From: Gardnerella vaginalis ATCC 14018 = JCM 11026
GTDB lineage: Bacteria > Actinomycetota > Actinomycetes > Actinomycetales > Bifidobacteriaceae
DNA: 64,000 nt
Direction: 5' to 3'
NCBI RefSeq assembly: GCF_001042655.1
Contig: NZ_AP012332.1
Location: 558,001-622,000, forward strand
Every line of letters begins with the position of its first letter. The first letter of the stretch is position 1. This document shows, one piece after another, positions 48,792-58,360 of the stretch. The notes under the pieces were generated by a model. The model saw only the letters and a program-made list of their open reading frames with translations. It was not told the DNA's origin and searched no databases. Both the position numbers and the translations under genes were made by a program.

Positions 48792-49481
48792 ATGTTGTAT
48801 TGGTTCTTTGTAAAGGGGTTTGGATTTATTGCGCGTTTACGGATTAATCCTACTGCTCAAGGCGTTAACAACATTCCTAAAAAAGGTGGGGCTATTATTG
48901 CCGCAAATCATCTTGCCGTGATTGACGATGCACTTTTGCCTCTCACATGCCCTAGGATGATTCATTTTATGGGTAAAGCCGAGTATTTCGAAGGCAAAGG
49001 ATTAAAGGGTCGCTTTAAAAAATGGTGGTTTACGTCCGTTGGCGTATTCCCAGTGGATCGTTCTGGAGGTTCTAAATCTCTTGGGGCATTGAATCATGCT
49101 CGTGAGATATTAGAAAATGGACAGCTTTTTGGAATTCATATTGAAGGAACTAGAAGTCCTGATGGAAGATTGTATAAGGGACATACTGGTGCAGCTCGCT
49201 TAGCTTTGGAAACAGGATGCCCGATTATTCCAGTTGCGATTATTGGTACTAGGGAATTGCAAAGGCATGGTCAGGTTATGCCTGCAAAGGGCTATACAAA
49301 GGCTATTTATGGCGAGCCTATTGAAGTTGAAAAAATGAATCCAGAAGATATTACGCACGATATTCTTCGTGAGCTTACCGATAGAGTAACCAAGACAATT
49401 CAAAAAATGAGCGGTCAAGAATATGTTGACGAATATGCTCAAACCGTTAAAAAGCGTATTATGGCAGAATCAGCGAAATAA
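48792..49481 (+). CDS. plsC: 1-acylglycerol-3-phosphate acyltransferase (PlsC family)
   Basis: 229 residues from ATG 48792 with AGAAGGGG upstream (TTG 48771 is an unneeded earlier frame start). Catalytic HX4D is in AANHLAVIDDALLP, the second block FPVDRSGG, and the acceptor-phosphate block IEGTRSPDGRLYKGHTGAARLALETG. Adds the second acyl chain in phosphatidic acid synthesis at the inner membrane. Confidence 0.92.
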   Translation: MLYWFFVKGFGFIARLRINPTAQGVNNIPKKGGAIIAANHLAVIDDALLPLTCPRMIHFMGKAEYFEGKGLKGRFKKWWFTSVGVFPVDRSGGSKSLGALNHAREILENGQLFGIHIEGTRSPDGRLYKGHTGAARLALETGCPIIPVAIIGTRELQRHGQVMPAKGYTKAIYGEPIEVEKMNPEDITHDILRELTDRVTKTIQKMSGQEYVDEYAQTVKKRIMAESAK

Positions 49482-49614
49482 GCTGGTAAATTGTTTGTTG
49501 TAGATTATTTGAGTAAAAATATTTTGATTCAAACAACCTACAACATAACTCACAACATTTCATACAACATTTTATACAATGTGTGTGTAGCATTACCTAC
49601 GTTATTTGTATAAA

Positions 49615-51936
49615 TCAAATAACGGTTAATGTAACAACTGTTAGGTTTCCTCTTTCATCAAGAACACGAACTTGTGTACCAGGAGCTACAGACTGGAATC
49701 TTACCGTGTGCATAAAGTCTCCAAGCGGAGCGGAAACATTTACTTTTAGTCCTAGGGCTTCAAGAGCTTTTCGAGCGTCGTTAGCATTTTTATTGCGAAC
49801 ATCTGGCATAGTAACAGTTCTTGGACCTTTAGAAACAACGACATTGAGTTTATCTCCCCAATGAAGTTGCGCTCCTTTTTCTACAGATGTGCTAATAATT
49901 TTGCCTTTTTCAACGGTATCATTGAACTCTTCACTGTATGTTGGAACAAGTTTTGCGTCGTTAAATGCTTTATCCGCATCTTCTTTTGTTCGGTTAACAA
50001 CATCTGGCATAGAAACAGGCATAGGACCTTTAGATAATACAACAGTAATGTTCTTATTGTGATTCATTTGCATTCCTGGTGTTGGAGAAATTTCTACAAC
50101 ACAGCCTTTAGGAACATCTAATGAATAAACGTCGTTGCTTTCTTTGTGATTAATAGAAGTAAAACCAGCTTTGCGTAAAGCTTTTATAGGATTCTTACCA
50201 GTTGTTGATGTTGGATCGATAATATCTTCAGGAATTGTAGATTGTCGTATTCCTTTTGACACAATAACATGAACTTTATTATTTCCGTGTTTAGATACAT
50301 GACCGCCACTGAAATCAGGATTAGTGGAAATAATGTTTCCAGAAGGTATATTATCGCTAAATTCTTTTTGAACAGAATAAGGAATATTGGATATTTTAAG
50401 AGTTTGCTCGTAATCAAACCATGGAATATTTGTGATTTTGCAAGCTTCTTGTGTTTTGCATGACTGCGTATTTGGTTTCGGCAAAGACCAGTAGCTTCCA
50501 GGTCCTAGATAATACCAGTAAGAACCAAATGCGATTGCTGCTGCAACAACTGCCGCGTTGCTAACAGCTATAATAACAACTTTATTGTGTAATTTTTTAT
50601 GATTAGAGTTTTGACTTTTACCGTCAGTGCTTAAATCATTCTTATTAAATTGAGGAGCACGCATAGCAATAGTTAGCATATTGCTATCATTAAAATCTTC
50701 AAGTTGATTCACACTGTTTGAAGAATTTTGACTATTGGAATAGTTAAAATCAGTGTTACTGTTTTTTTGAACTATTGTCATAGTTGCATCAATATCAGTT
50801 GTTTTATCAATATCAGTTGTTTTATCAATGTCTTTAGTTTTAGACAATACCTCATTTCCAATATTGTTAGGATTAGAAGTACTCTGATTTACATTCTCTT
50901 TACTAACTTTATCAGCATTATTCGCATCGTTCGCATTAGGAGGAAGAGGTATGTTAGAGTAATTTCTTTTATCGAATTTATCTGAATCAGACATTCTATT
51001 TTCAGTTTTGATTGCGTCTAAAGTCGTATTTAAAAGTTGATCTTCATTATCGTAATTTGGATTAAACTTATATTGCCAATCTTCTTTAGGCATATTAGCG
51101 CAAATTTGTCTAAGCATACTAAGTGCTTTAGAAGCGTCACTCGGTCTTTTTTCCATTTCTCGAGCAGTAATAGATGCAAGAAAATCAGCTATAGAAGAGT
51201 TGATATCGCTACAAATTGTTTTTATAGATGGAGTGTCTTCATGAACATGCTTAAAAACAAGCGTAACAGGATTATCTGCGCTAAAGGGAACACGCCCAGC
51301 AAGCATTTCCCAAGCCATCATTCCAGCAGAGTATAAGTCTCCTTGAGGAGTGGCAAGATTCTTTTCAATCATTTCTGGAGCTAGGTATGCGGCGGTTCCA
51401 AGAAGAAGACCAGTAGAAGAAAGTGTAGCTTGCGATATAGCACGAGCAAGACCAAAATCAGTTATTTGCACGTGACCGCGGTCGTTAATAAGAATATTTT
51501 CTGGTTTAATATCTCTGTGTACAACACCAGCAAGGTGTGCGGATGCAAGACCATCTAAAGTTTCCGCGAGAACTCGAAGAGTGTCTTTTAGGCTAAATGT
51601 GCCATATTTGTTCATTTCGTATCTAAGATTTACTCCATGAACATATTCCATCACCAAGTAGTCAAGCCCTTCAAATTCACCAGTATCGTAAACCTGAACA
51701 ATATGAGGATTCGCTATTGCAGCGGCAGATGTAGCTTCACGCCTAAATCTTGCAATAAATTGCTCTCTATGTATTCCTTGAGCTAGTTGAGTATGCATGA
51801 TTTTAAGCGCAACTGGGCGATTAAGACGCTCATCTTGCGCTTGATAAACGGTAGCCATGCCGCCTTCTGCTATCTTCCGCATTATGCGATAGCGATTCTC
51901 AATACACATTCCTGGTTGCGCTTGAACTTCACTCAT
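49615..51936 (-). CDS. pknB: serine/threonine protein kinase with PASTA repeats (PknB-type)
   Basis: 773 residues. Kinase domain: IAEGGMATVYQAQDERLNRPVALKIM (P-loop and Lys), VVHRDIKPENILIND, ITDFGLARA, APEMIEKN. A ~160-residue Asn/Asp/Ser-rich linker holds a DKTTDI tandem repeat, then one membrane segment (VVIIAVSNAAVVAAAIAFG), and an extracellular part with about four PASTA units, each with a VSKG/SKGP-type end and MPDV starts (VSMPDVVNRTKEDADKAF, VTMPDVRNKNANDARKAL). Such kinases sense peptidoglycan fragments and regulate growth and division. It stands apart here from pstP/rodA/pbpA, which usually neighbour it. ATG 51936 is at the minus start. Confidence 0.95.
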   Translation of the reverse strand: MSEVQAQPGMCIENRYRIMRKIAEGGMATVYQAQDERLNRPVALKIMHTQLAQGIHREQFIARFRREATSAAAIANPHIVQVYDTGEFEGLDYLVMEYVHGVNLRYEMNKYGTFSLKDTLRVLAETLDGLASAHLAGVVHRDIKPENILINDRGHVQITDFGLARAISQATLSSTGLLLGTAAYLAPEMIEKNLATPQGDLYSAGMMAWEMLAGRVPFSADNPVTLVFKHVHEDTPSIKTICSDINSSIADFLASITAREMEKRPSDASKALSMLRQICANMPKEDWQYKFNPNYDNEDQLLNTTLDAIKTENRMSDSDKFDKRNYSNIPLPPNANDANNADKVSKENVNQSTSNPNNIGNEVLSKTKDIDKTTDIDKTTDIDATMTIVQKNSNTDFNYSNSQNSSNSVNQLEDFNDSNMLTIAMRAPQFNKNDLSTDGKSQNSNHKKLHNKVVIIAVSNAAVVAAAIAFGSYWYYLGPGSYWSLPKPNTQSCKTQEACKITNIPWFDYEQTLKISNIPYSVQKEFSDNIPSGNIISTNPDFSGGHVSKHGNNKVHVIVSKGIRQSTIPEDIIDPTSTTGKNPIKALRKAGFTSINHKESNDVYSLDVPKGCVVEISPTPGMQMNHNKNITVVLSKGPMPVSMPDVVNRTKEDADKAFNDAKLVPTYSEEFNDTVEKGKIISTSVEKGAQLHWGDKLNVVVSKGPRTVTMPDVRNKNANDARKALEALGLKVNVSAPLGDFMHTVRFQSVAPGTQVRVLDERGNLTVVTLTVI
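50788..50830 (-). repeat. 18-bp tandem repeat in the pknB linker
   Basis: Two full units of atcaatatcagttgtttt and a partial third encode DKTTDI repeats between kinase and membrane helix. Frame is kept by unit changes. Confidence 0.8.
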
Positions 51937-52026
51937 GTAGTAAATCCCTTATACGCGTATTAAACCAACTACCTAAAAGTGTACAGGCAATACAGTATCC
52001 ACTAAATATTTAGTATATCAGTGATT

Positions 52027-53127
52027 TTACTGCCATTCTCTAGGAATGAATTTGCTAGAAACCTCGTTCAATATGGATTTTCCAAATTCAGATAATGTAC
52101 TGTTATCTATTTTTTCTTGCGATTCAACCCAAAGATTGTGAATGCGCTTTTTAGACTTACTTATAGCACCACTCTGATTGAAAATGTTAATAATCCTATT
52201 AACATCATCTTCATTGCGATTATTAGAGTTATAAGCATCTATCAAAAATAGACGGTCTTCGCTTGAAGAAAGATCTAGAGCATCAGCCAAAAGGACAGTG
52301 CGTTTACCTTCTCGAATATCGCCTCCAATAGGCTTTCCAGTGTGAGCAGAATCTGAAACAATATCAATAAGATCATCTGCAATCTGAAAAGCAATTCCCA
52401 ATGGTTCACCAATATCATTCGCCAACTTAATAGCGTAATTTTTATTAAGTCCAGCAGATAAAAATCCGAGCGCAAGTGGAGCTATAGTTGTGTAACTTGC
52501 AGTTTTCCAACGAAAAACATTTATTGAGGATTCTGCTAGTTTCTTTGGATTTTTAAGGCTCATCATTTCTATGGAAAGATCTAAAACTTGACCAATACCA
52601 ACATTTCTTTGCATATTTGCAAACTCGCCTAAAACTTCTTGAGGATTGCGCAAATTAGTACATGCTTTTCTAGTTATGTCAAAGCTTTGAGTTGCTAAAA
52701 TATCTCCAAGCATTAATCCAAGTCCAATGCCGATATGCTTGCTATTGCATGCTTTGCTCAATGCGCAATATGCGCTTGGTCTTCCTCGTCTTAAAGCAGA
52801 TTCGTCGATTATATCGTCATGTACAAGTGCTGCAGTTTGAAAGACTTCTAAAGCACATGCAACATCTAGCATTGCGCAATATGCAGTGTCTTTAGAGCAG
52901 TTACCGCGTACTGCATCGAAAGCTTCTAAAGCTAAGTAAGCTCTGAGTCTTTTGCCGCCTTCACTAGAAGAAATTGCTTGTTTCACTACATCTTTAAGTG
53001 TTTTATCACAACTAGAAATAAGGTTTTTACAAGCTAAAGAATTAAATTGGTCATAAATTAATTCGCTTATACGCGTCTCTATACATGACTTTTGCGAATC
53101 TAAACTCATATTAAGAGTTATCCACAT
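52027..53127 (-). CDS. polyprenyl diphosphate synthase
   Basis: 366 residues. First Asp-rich motif AALVHDDIIDESALRRGRPSA and second AFQIADDLIDIVSD identify a trans-isoprenyl diphosphate synthase that condenses IPP onto allylic diphosphates. Also GGKRLRAYLALEAFD at the N-terminus and TGKPIGGDIREGKRTVLL. Product chain length (geranylgeranyl to longer) cannot be read reliably. Start is uncertain: ATG 53127 has a weak TAAGG; ATG 53109 (MSLDSQK) is an alternative. Confidence 0.9.
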   Translation of the reverse strand: MWITLNMSLDSQKSCIETRISELIYDQFNSLACKNLISSCDKTLKDVVKQAISSSEGGKRLRAYLALEAFDAVRGNCSKDTAYCAMLDVACALEVFQTAALVHDDIIDESALRRGRPSAYCALSKACNSKHIGIGLGLMLGDILATQSFDITRKACTNLRNPQEVLGEFANMQRNVGIGQVLDLSIEMMSLKNPKKLAESSINVFRWKTASYTTIAPLALGFLSAGLNKNYAIKLANDIGEPLGIAFQIADDLIDIVSDSAHTGKPIGGDIREGKRTVLLADALDLSSSEDRLFLIDAYNSNNRNEDDVNRIINIFNQSGAISKSKKRIHNLWVESQEKIDNSTLSEFGKSILNEVSSKFIPREWQ

Positions 53128-53287
53128 GCCTTAGACATTACAAAATGAGTATTTTTCTAGTATTTTCTAGGATTTTATAGCCTTTAACCACATTGCGTTA
53201 TTTTTATTGCACTAATTTGTTTCTGCTGCAAAACTCTTATTACCAAGTTAAAAACAGTATAAAAACACAACAAAATAAGGAGGAATT

Positions 53288-54238
53288 ATGCAAATAAAAA
53301 GTGAATTGAAAAACAAGCAAGTTTTTGAAGATAATGATCATGAATATTCAACTTTGAAAGAATTAACAAATTTATATGCTGCAGGTACGTTTTGCGGAAT
53401 ATCTGAAGAGTACTTTGCTATGACTTGTGTTGCTGGAAATAGTATAGAAAAAGTGAATATCAGTAATGTTCCAAAAGAATGTATGACAGTTTTAGATATT
53501 CCTAAAGATTATATTAACAAACATCATAATTATGAAGATTATTGGATTAAATGTCTTAGAGATTTAACGCCAGATCTTTTTGAAAAATACATAGGCATAG
53601 ATTATATGAGCAAAAATTTGAATGTTAAAAAAGAGGAAGCTGTATTTTCAAGTTATGATATTTTTGTTACACAATCTATACGAAACTGGCATAACATGGT
53701 TTCTAAAAAAGACGGCAATATTGTGGGTTATGACTTAATAATGTTGCCGATTGCAATGCTAAATAACATTAATGTTCGAGATACTCTGCTTGTGTCTTTA
53801 CTAGACAGTAAAGGCGAGTATTACAACATAAATGATCTACTCGTGCTAGCTTTAGCTCCACGAGAAAAAGAAAGATCTAAGGAATTAAGAGATTTTCTAG
53901 AAGAAAAATTTAACGAAGAATATGAGTTGCCTGATATTTGTAAAGCGCTAGACGTTGTTAACTTGCTAAAAGCTATGACTTATGTTGTAGATAATAATCC
54001 TAAATTAAAAGTACAAGTTTACGCATTAATGTCTTATATAAGCTGGTGGTTTAAGCTAGGAGATGTTGAAAGATACGTTTCAATGGCGCTAGAAATCGAT
54101 CCTGATTGTTCTATGGCTATGATTGTGGATAATGCATACAAAAGTCATGTTGAGCCAGCATGGTGTAGAAAATTCGCCACGCCGCAAGTAGGGAAGCAGA
54201 AAAAATCGTCCTTAGAAGATGATTTACTTCTTAAGTAA
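53288..54238 (+). CDS. DUF4192-like protein upstream of sigma factor gene
   Basis: 316 residues, strong AAGGAGG site. The C-terminal segment VYALMSYISWWFKLGDVERYVSMALEIDPDCSMAMIVDN resembles the actinobacterial DUF4192 end (Trp-rich helix, 'ALxxDP' repeat), and DUF4192 genes usually stand immediately upstream of the primary sigma factor gene, as here. The N-terminal half is divergent and no catalytic motif is seen. Function of the family is unknown. AT-rich codon use; rpoD has its own promoter in the gap that follows. Confidence 0.65.
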   Translation: MQIKSELKNKQVFEDNDHEYSTLKELTNLYAAGTFCGISEEYFAMTCVAGNSIEKVNISNVPKECMTVLDIPKDYINKHHNYEDYWIKCLRDLTPDLFEKYIGIDYMSKNLNVKKEEAVFSSYDIFVTQSIRNWHNMVSKKDGNIVGYDLIMLPIAMLNNINVRDTLLVSLLDSKGEYYNINDLLVLALAPREKERSKELRDFLEEKFNEEYELPDICKALDVVNLLKAMTYVVDNNPKLKVQVYALMSYISWWFKLGDVERYVSMALEIDPDCSMAMIVDNAYKSHVEPAWCRKFATPQVGKQKKSSLEDDLLLK

Positions 54239-54247
54239 AAGTTGCCC

Positions 54248-54276
54248 TTGCCATAACTATGCCTTTGTGGTATAGT
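54248..54276 (+). promoter_or_regulatory. near-consensus promoter of the primary sigma factor gene
   Basis: -35 TTGCCA (54248-54253), 17-bp spacer, -10 TATAGT (54271-54276); each hexamer differs from consensus at one base. About 90 nt before the TTG start. Confidence 0.75.
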
Positions 54277-54368
54277 GAGATGCCTTTAAAGGGCATAGCA
54301 AGGTATGATGAATGCCTTAATATGGCGGATTACTTTGCACATAGCAGGGAATCTACAGGAGGAAAAGT

Positions 54369-55673
54369 TTGGCGAGCGAAGATACATCTATTGTCGATTC
54401 CAAGATGGGCAAGGAAGAAAATCAGGAATTTAAAATGTCAGAAGATGTTGATGATCAAGATGTAGATGTTGACGTTGATGCAGACATGGATACAGATGAA
54501 GAACATATGGATTTAGAAGATTTTGATGAAATCCATGATGATCTTGATGTAGACGATGTTGACAATTTAGATGACGTTGACGATATGAATAATCTGGATG
54601 ACATTCCAGATGATGAAGATTCCGAAGATTCTGACGATAATAAAGAAGAAGCGCCACAAGTTCCACAAGCAAAAGGTGCTTTTATTGTTCGAGATGATGA
54701 TGACGACGATAATCTTACGCCTTCTGGAAATCCTAAGCGTCGAGTAATCGCCACTGGCGCTACAGCGGATCCTGTTAAGGATTATTTAAAGCAGATTGGT
54801 CGCGTGAGCCTGCTTAACGCAGAGCAGGAAGTTGATTTGTCAGAGCGTATTGAGGCTGGTTTGTATGCTCAGCATTTGCTTGATACGCAAATTGACCAAA
54901 TGGAGTTTAAGCGTAAGCGTGAGCTTAAGTGGGCTGCAGCAGACGGTAAGAAAGCTAAAGATCATCTTCTTGAAGCAAACTTGCGTCTTGTGGTTTCTCT
55001 TGCAAAGCGTTATACAGGTAGAGGCATGCTTTTCCTTGATTTGATTCAGGAAGGTAATCTTGGTTTAATTCGCGCAGTAGAAAAGTTCGATTGGAAGAAG
55101 GGCTTTAAGTTCTCAACCTATGCTACTTGGTGGATTCGCCAGGCTATTACTCGTGCTATGGCAGATCAGGCTCGTACTATTCGAGTTCCAGTGCATATGG
55201 TTGAAGTTATTAATAAGCTTTCTAGAGTTCAGCGCCAGATGCTTCAAGATTTGGGTCGCGAACCTACGCCAGATGAGCTTGCGCGCGAGCTTGATATGCC
55301 TGTTGAAAAGGTGCAAGAAGTACAGAAGTATGGTCGTGAGCCAATTTCTTTGCACACTCCTTTGGGTGAAGATGGTGATTCTGAGTTTGGCGATTTGATT
55401 GAAGATACTGATGCAATCGCTCCATCGGACGCTGTAGCATTCTCGCTTCTTCAGGAACAATTTAGACAAGTTCTTGAAACTTTGTCTCCTAGGGAAGCTG
55501 GCGTTATTAAAATGCGCTACGGTTTGGAAGATGGTCAGCCAAAGACTTTGGATGATATTGGTCGAGTATATGGTGTTACTCGTGAGCGTATTCGTCAGAT
55601 TGAGTCTAAGACAATGTCTAAGTTGCGCCATCCTTCTAGATCGCAAACTTTGCGTGACTTCTTAGATCAGTGA
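54369..55673 (+). CDS. sigA: primary RNA polymerase sigma factor (sigma-70, RpoD/SigA type)
   Basis: 434 residues, TTG start with AGGAGGAAAAG just upstream. Residues ~20-115 are a highly acidic Asp-rich region. Region 1.2 begins [16 protein letters not shown]; region 2 holds [37 protein letters not shown], the rpoD box; region 3 [17 protein letters not shown]; region 4 [20 protein letters not shown] and [20 protein letters not shown]. It directs housekeeping transcription. parE follows. Confidence 0.96.
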   Translation: MASEDTSIVDSKMGKEENQEFKMSEDVDDQDVDVDVDADMDTDEEHMDLEDFDEIHDDLDVDDVDNLDDVDDMNNLDDIPDDEDSEDSDDNKEEAPQVPQAKGAFIVRDDDDDDNLTPSGNPKRRVIATGATADPVKDYLKQIGRVSLLNAEQEVDLSERIEAGLYAQHLLDTQIDQMEFKRKRELKWAAADGKKAKDHLLEANLRLVVSLAKRYTGRGMLFLDLIQEGNLGLIRAVEKFDWKKGFKFSTYATWWIRQAITRAMADQARTIRVPVHMVEVINKLSRVQRQMLQDLGREPTPDELARELDMPVEKVQEVQKYGREPISLHTPLGEDGDSEFGDLIEDTDAIAPSDAVAFSLLQEQFRQVLETLSPREAGVIKMRYGLEDGQPKTLDDIGRVYGVTRERIRQIESKTMSKLRHPSRSQTLRDFLDQ

Positions 55674-55781
55674 TTTTAGAATAATTAACAAGTAAAGTGT
55701 CGTATTGTTGCTTTGTTTAGCAGGGATGCGACACTTATTGCTTAGTGGTTGCTTAATATTCGTGTTGTACAAGGGGTAGAA

Positions 55782-58142
55782 GTGGTCTCTAATAAAGATC
55801 GAGAACAGTATGATGCCGACAGTTTGACTGTGCTTGAAGGCTTGGATGCTGTACGAAAGCGCCCAGGCATGTATATTGGCACCACTGATAGTCAAGGTTT
55901 AATGCATTGCCTTTGGGAAATCATTGATAATGCTGTTGATGAGGCTTTAGCTGGGGCTTGTGACCATATTATCGTCACTCTTCACGACGATGGTTCTATT
56001 GAAGTTGCAGATAATGGACGTGGTATTCCAGTAGATGTAGAGCCTAAAACAAAACTTACAGGTGTTGAAGTCGTTTTAACTAAGCTTCATGCTGGAGCTA
56101 AGTTTGGTAATGCTTCGTACAATGCTGCAGGTGGCTTGCATGGCGTTGGATCTTCTGTTGTAAATGCGTTGAGCTTGCGATTGGATGTTGAAGTTGATCG
56201 TGATGGTAAAACGCATCACATGGCTTTCCATCAGGGTCATCCTGGAGTTTATAGTGACGCAGATTCAATGCATCCGTCTCCAGCTTCTCCGTTTAAGCGC
56301 ACTCGCAAGAACAAGCCTACTGAGCTTGAGATTATTGGTACTGTTTCGCCAAAAACTACAGGTACTCGAGTTCGCTATTGGGCTGATCCTGAGATTTTTA
56401 ACTCAACAGCTCGCTTTAGTTATGAACAGTTAATTGATCGAGTTCGTCAAACTAGTTTTTTGGTTCCAGGCTTGCGCATTACTGTTATTGACGAACACGT
56501 ACCAGAAGGCGAATTTAGCGATATTCAAGAGATTGATGTTAGCGCTAGTGATGATGCGAATGCTAATATTAGTGATTTAACAGATGATTTGGCTTTTAAG
56601 GATGAATCGCAAGCAACCGTAGATAATGAATCTAATGAGCTAAATCAATCTGAATATGAATCAGAAGAATCTGAATCTGATGGCGAATCAGAAGAAACCA
56701 CTGCGCAATCTGTTGCAAATAGTGAGTCTTCTAGAGAATTGCAAAATAAGCATCATCCTCGAGTGGTTGAATTTTTGCATAACGGCGGAGTAAGAGATTT
56801 CGTTGATTTTCTTTCAAAGGGTCAAGCAGTCTCAGATATTTGGCGTATTTCTGGCGAAGATACGTATGTAGAGGAGACACAAGCTGTTGATTCTGCTGGA
56901 GATTTACATGCTCAGCAAGTGACGCGTAAATGTGGCGTTGACATTGCAATGCGCTGGGTAAATGGCTACGATTCAACGATTATTAGTTTCGTAAACGTTG
57001 TTGAAACTCCTGGCGGAGGCATGCACGTAGACGGATTCTTGCAAGGATTGACTAAGCAAATTCGTAAAGCTGTTGAAGATAATGCTCGCAAGCTAAAAGT
57101 AAATCTTAAAGATTCAAACACTAAGATTGAGCGAGACGATATTCTAGCTGGAATGGTGGCTGTTGTAACAGTTCGCATTGCTGAACCTCAATTCCAAGGT
57201 CAAACTAAAGATGTTCTTGGAACTGCTCAAGTTAAGCCAATCGTTACAAAAATGACTGACGCTCAATTTGGGGAAATGATTAGCGGATCCAAGCGAGGAT
57301 TCAAAGAACAGTCTGCCAGAGTTTTAGAAAAAATTGTTTCCGAAATGCATGCGCGTATTCAAGCGCGTAAAACTAAGGAAGTTACTCGTAGAAAGAATGC
57401 ACTTGAGTCTGCTTCAATGCCACCAAAACTTTCTGATTGCCAGCCTGGAAACGATGATGTTGCAGAACTTTTCATCGTCGAGGGTGATTCTGCTCTAGGC
57501 ACTGCAAAAGCTGCTCGAAATTCTGCTTTCCAAGCGCTTTTGCCAATACGCGGTAAGATTTTGAACGTTCAAAAAGCAAGTCTTGCGCAAATGTTATCCA
57601 ACAAGGAGTGCGCTGCAATTATTCAAGTTGTTGGAGCAGGGTCGGGCGCAAGTTTTGATATTTCGCAAGCGCGTTATAACAAGATTGTTATGATGACCGA
57701 TGCAGATGTTGATGGCGCGCATATTCGTATTTTGTTGCTAACGCTGTTCTACCGCTATATGCGTCCGCTTATTGAGAACGGGCATGTTTATGCTGCTGTG
57801 CCGCCTCTTCACAGAATTGCTCTCGCTGGAAAGCACAAAGGCGAGTATATTTACACGTATTCCGATGACGAATTGGCTGGAAAACTTGATGATTTGCAAG
57901 CTAAGGGCATTGATTTTAACAGCGATATTCAGCGCTACAAGGGATTGGGTGAGATGGATGCGGATCAGCTTGCAGACACCACTATGGACCCTAGAACGCG
58001 AATGCTAAGAAGGATTCGTATGGAAGATGCTCAGCAGGCGAGCGAAGTATTCGATTTGCTTATGGGTGATGATGTTCCTCCGCGCAAGCAGTTTATTGTT
58101 GATAACGCTGACGACTTCGATCGTTCCAAAATCGATACCTGA
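55782..58142 (+). CDS. parE: type II topoisomerase subunit B (ParE/GyrB-like)
   Basis: 786 residues from GTG 55782 (AAGGGG upstream). GHKL ATPase: WEIIDNAVDEALAG, DNGRGIPVD, GLHGVGSSVVNALS. Toprim: IVEGDSALGTAKAARNSAFQALLPIRGKILNV and MMTDADVDGAHIRILLLTLFYRYMRPLIENG. The EGDSALGTAKAAR form, rather than EGDSAGGSAKxGR, and the place after sigA favour the actinobacterial ParE-like paralogue over gyrB (usually beside dnaA). An acidic Ser/Glu/Asn-rich insertion of roughly 75 residues (about residues 250-325) interrupts the transducer domain. Its gyrA/parC partner is outside the window. Confidence 0.88.
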   Translation: MVSNKDREQYDADSLTVLEGLDAVRKRPGMYIGTTDSQGLMHCLWEIIDNAVDEALAGACDHIIVTLHDDGSIEVADNGRGIPVDVEPKTKLTGVEVVLTKLHAGAKFGNASYNAAGGLHGVGSSVVNALSLRLDVEVDRDGKTHHMAFHQGHPGVYSDADSMHPSPASPFKRTRKNKPTELEIIGTVSPKTTGTRVRYWADPEIFNSTARFSYEQLIDRVRQTSFLVPGLRITVIDEHVPEGEFSDIQEIDVSASDDANANISDLTDDLAFKDESQATVDNESNELNQSEYESEESESDGESEETTAQSVANSESSRELQNKHHPRVVEFLHNGGVRDFVDFLSKGQAVSDIWRISGEDTYVEETQAVDSAGDLHAQQVTRKCGVDIAMRWVNGYDSTIISFVNVVETPGGGMHVDGFLQGLTKQIRKAVEDNARKLKVNLKDSNTKIERDDILAGMVAVVTVRIAEPQFQGQTKDVLGTAQVKPIVTKMTDAQFGEMISGSKRGFKEQSARVLEKIVSEMHARIQARKTKEVTRRKNALESASMPPKLSDCQPGNDDVAELFIVEGDSALGTAKAARNSAFQALLPIRGKILNVQKASLAQMLSNKECAAIIQVVGAGSGASFDISQARYNKIVMMTDADVDGAHIRILLLTLFYRYMRPLIENGHVYAAVPPLHRIALAGKHKGEYIYTYSDDELAGKLDDLQAKGIDFNSDIQRYKGLGEMDADQLADTTMDPRTRMLRRIRMEDAQQASEVFDLLMGDDVPPRKQFIVDNADDFDRSKIDT

Positions 58143-58262
58143 TTTTGTTTTACTTGTGCGTTAAGTTACTTAATTTGTAATTTTCTTCGCATTATATAAT
58201 GTGTATTACAAATTTTGAATTGTAATTACATTATGACATTTAGTTAAGTTATAATGATTTTA

Positions 58263-58271
58263 TGATATAAT
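58263..58271 (+). promoter_or_regulatory. extended -10 promoter of the first LPDTG gene
   Basis: TGATATAAT at 58263-58271 is a perfect extended -10, about 90 nt before the ATG; a second TATAAT lies at 58250. No good -35, as is common with extended -10 promoters. Confidence 0.5.
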
Positions 58272-58360
58272 TGCGAATGCAGGTTTGCTTCAATAGTGGA
58301 AGTGAATCTGGGATTTTGCATTTATTGATTTTCTTAGAATTTGTTTTATAAGAGGGAAAA

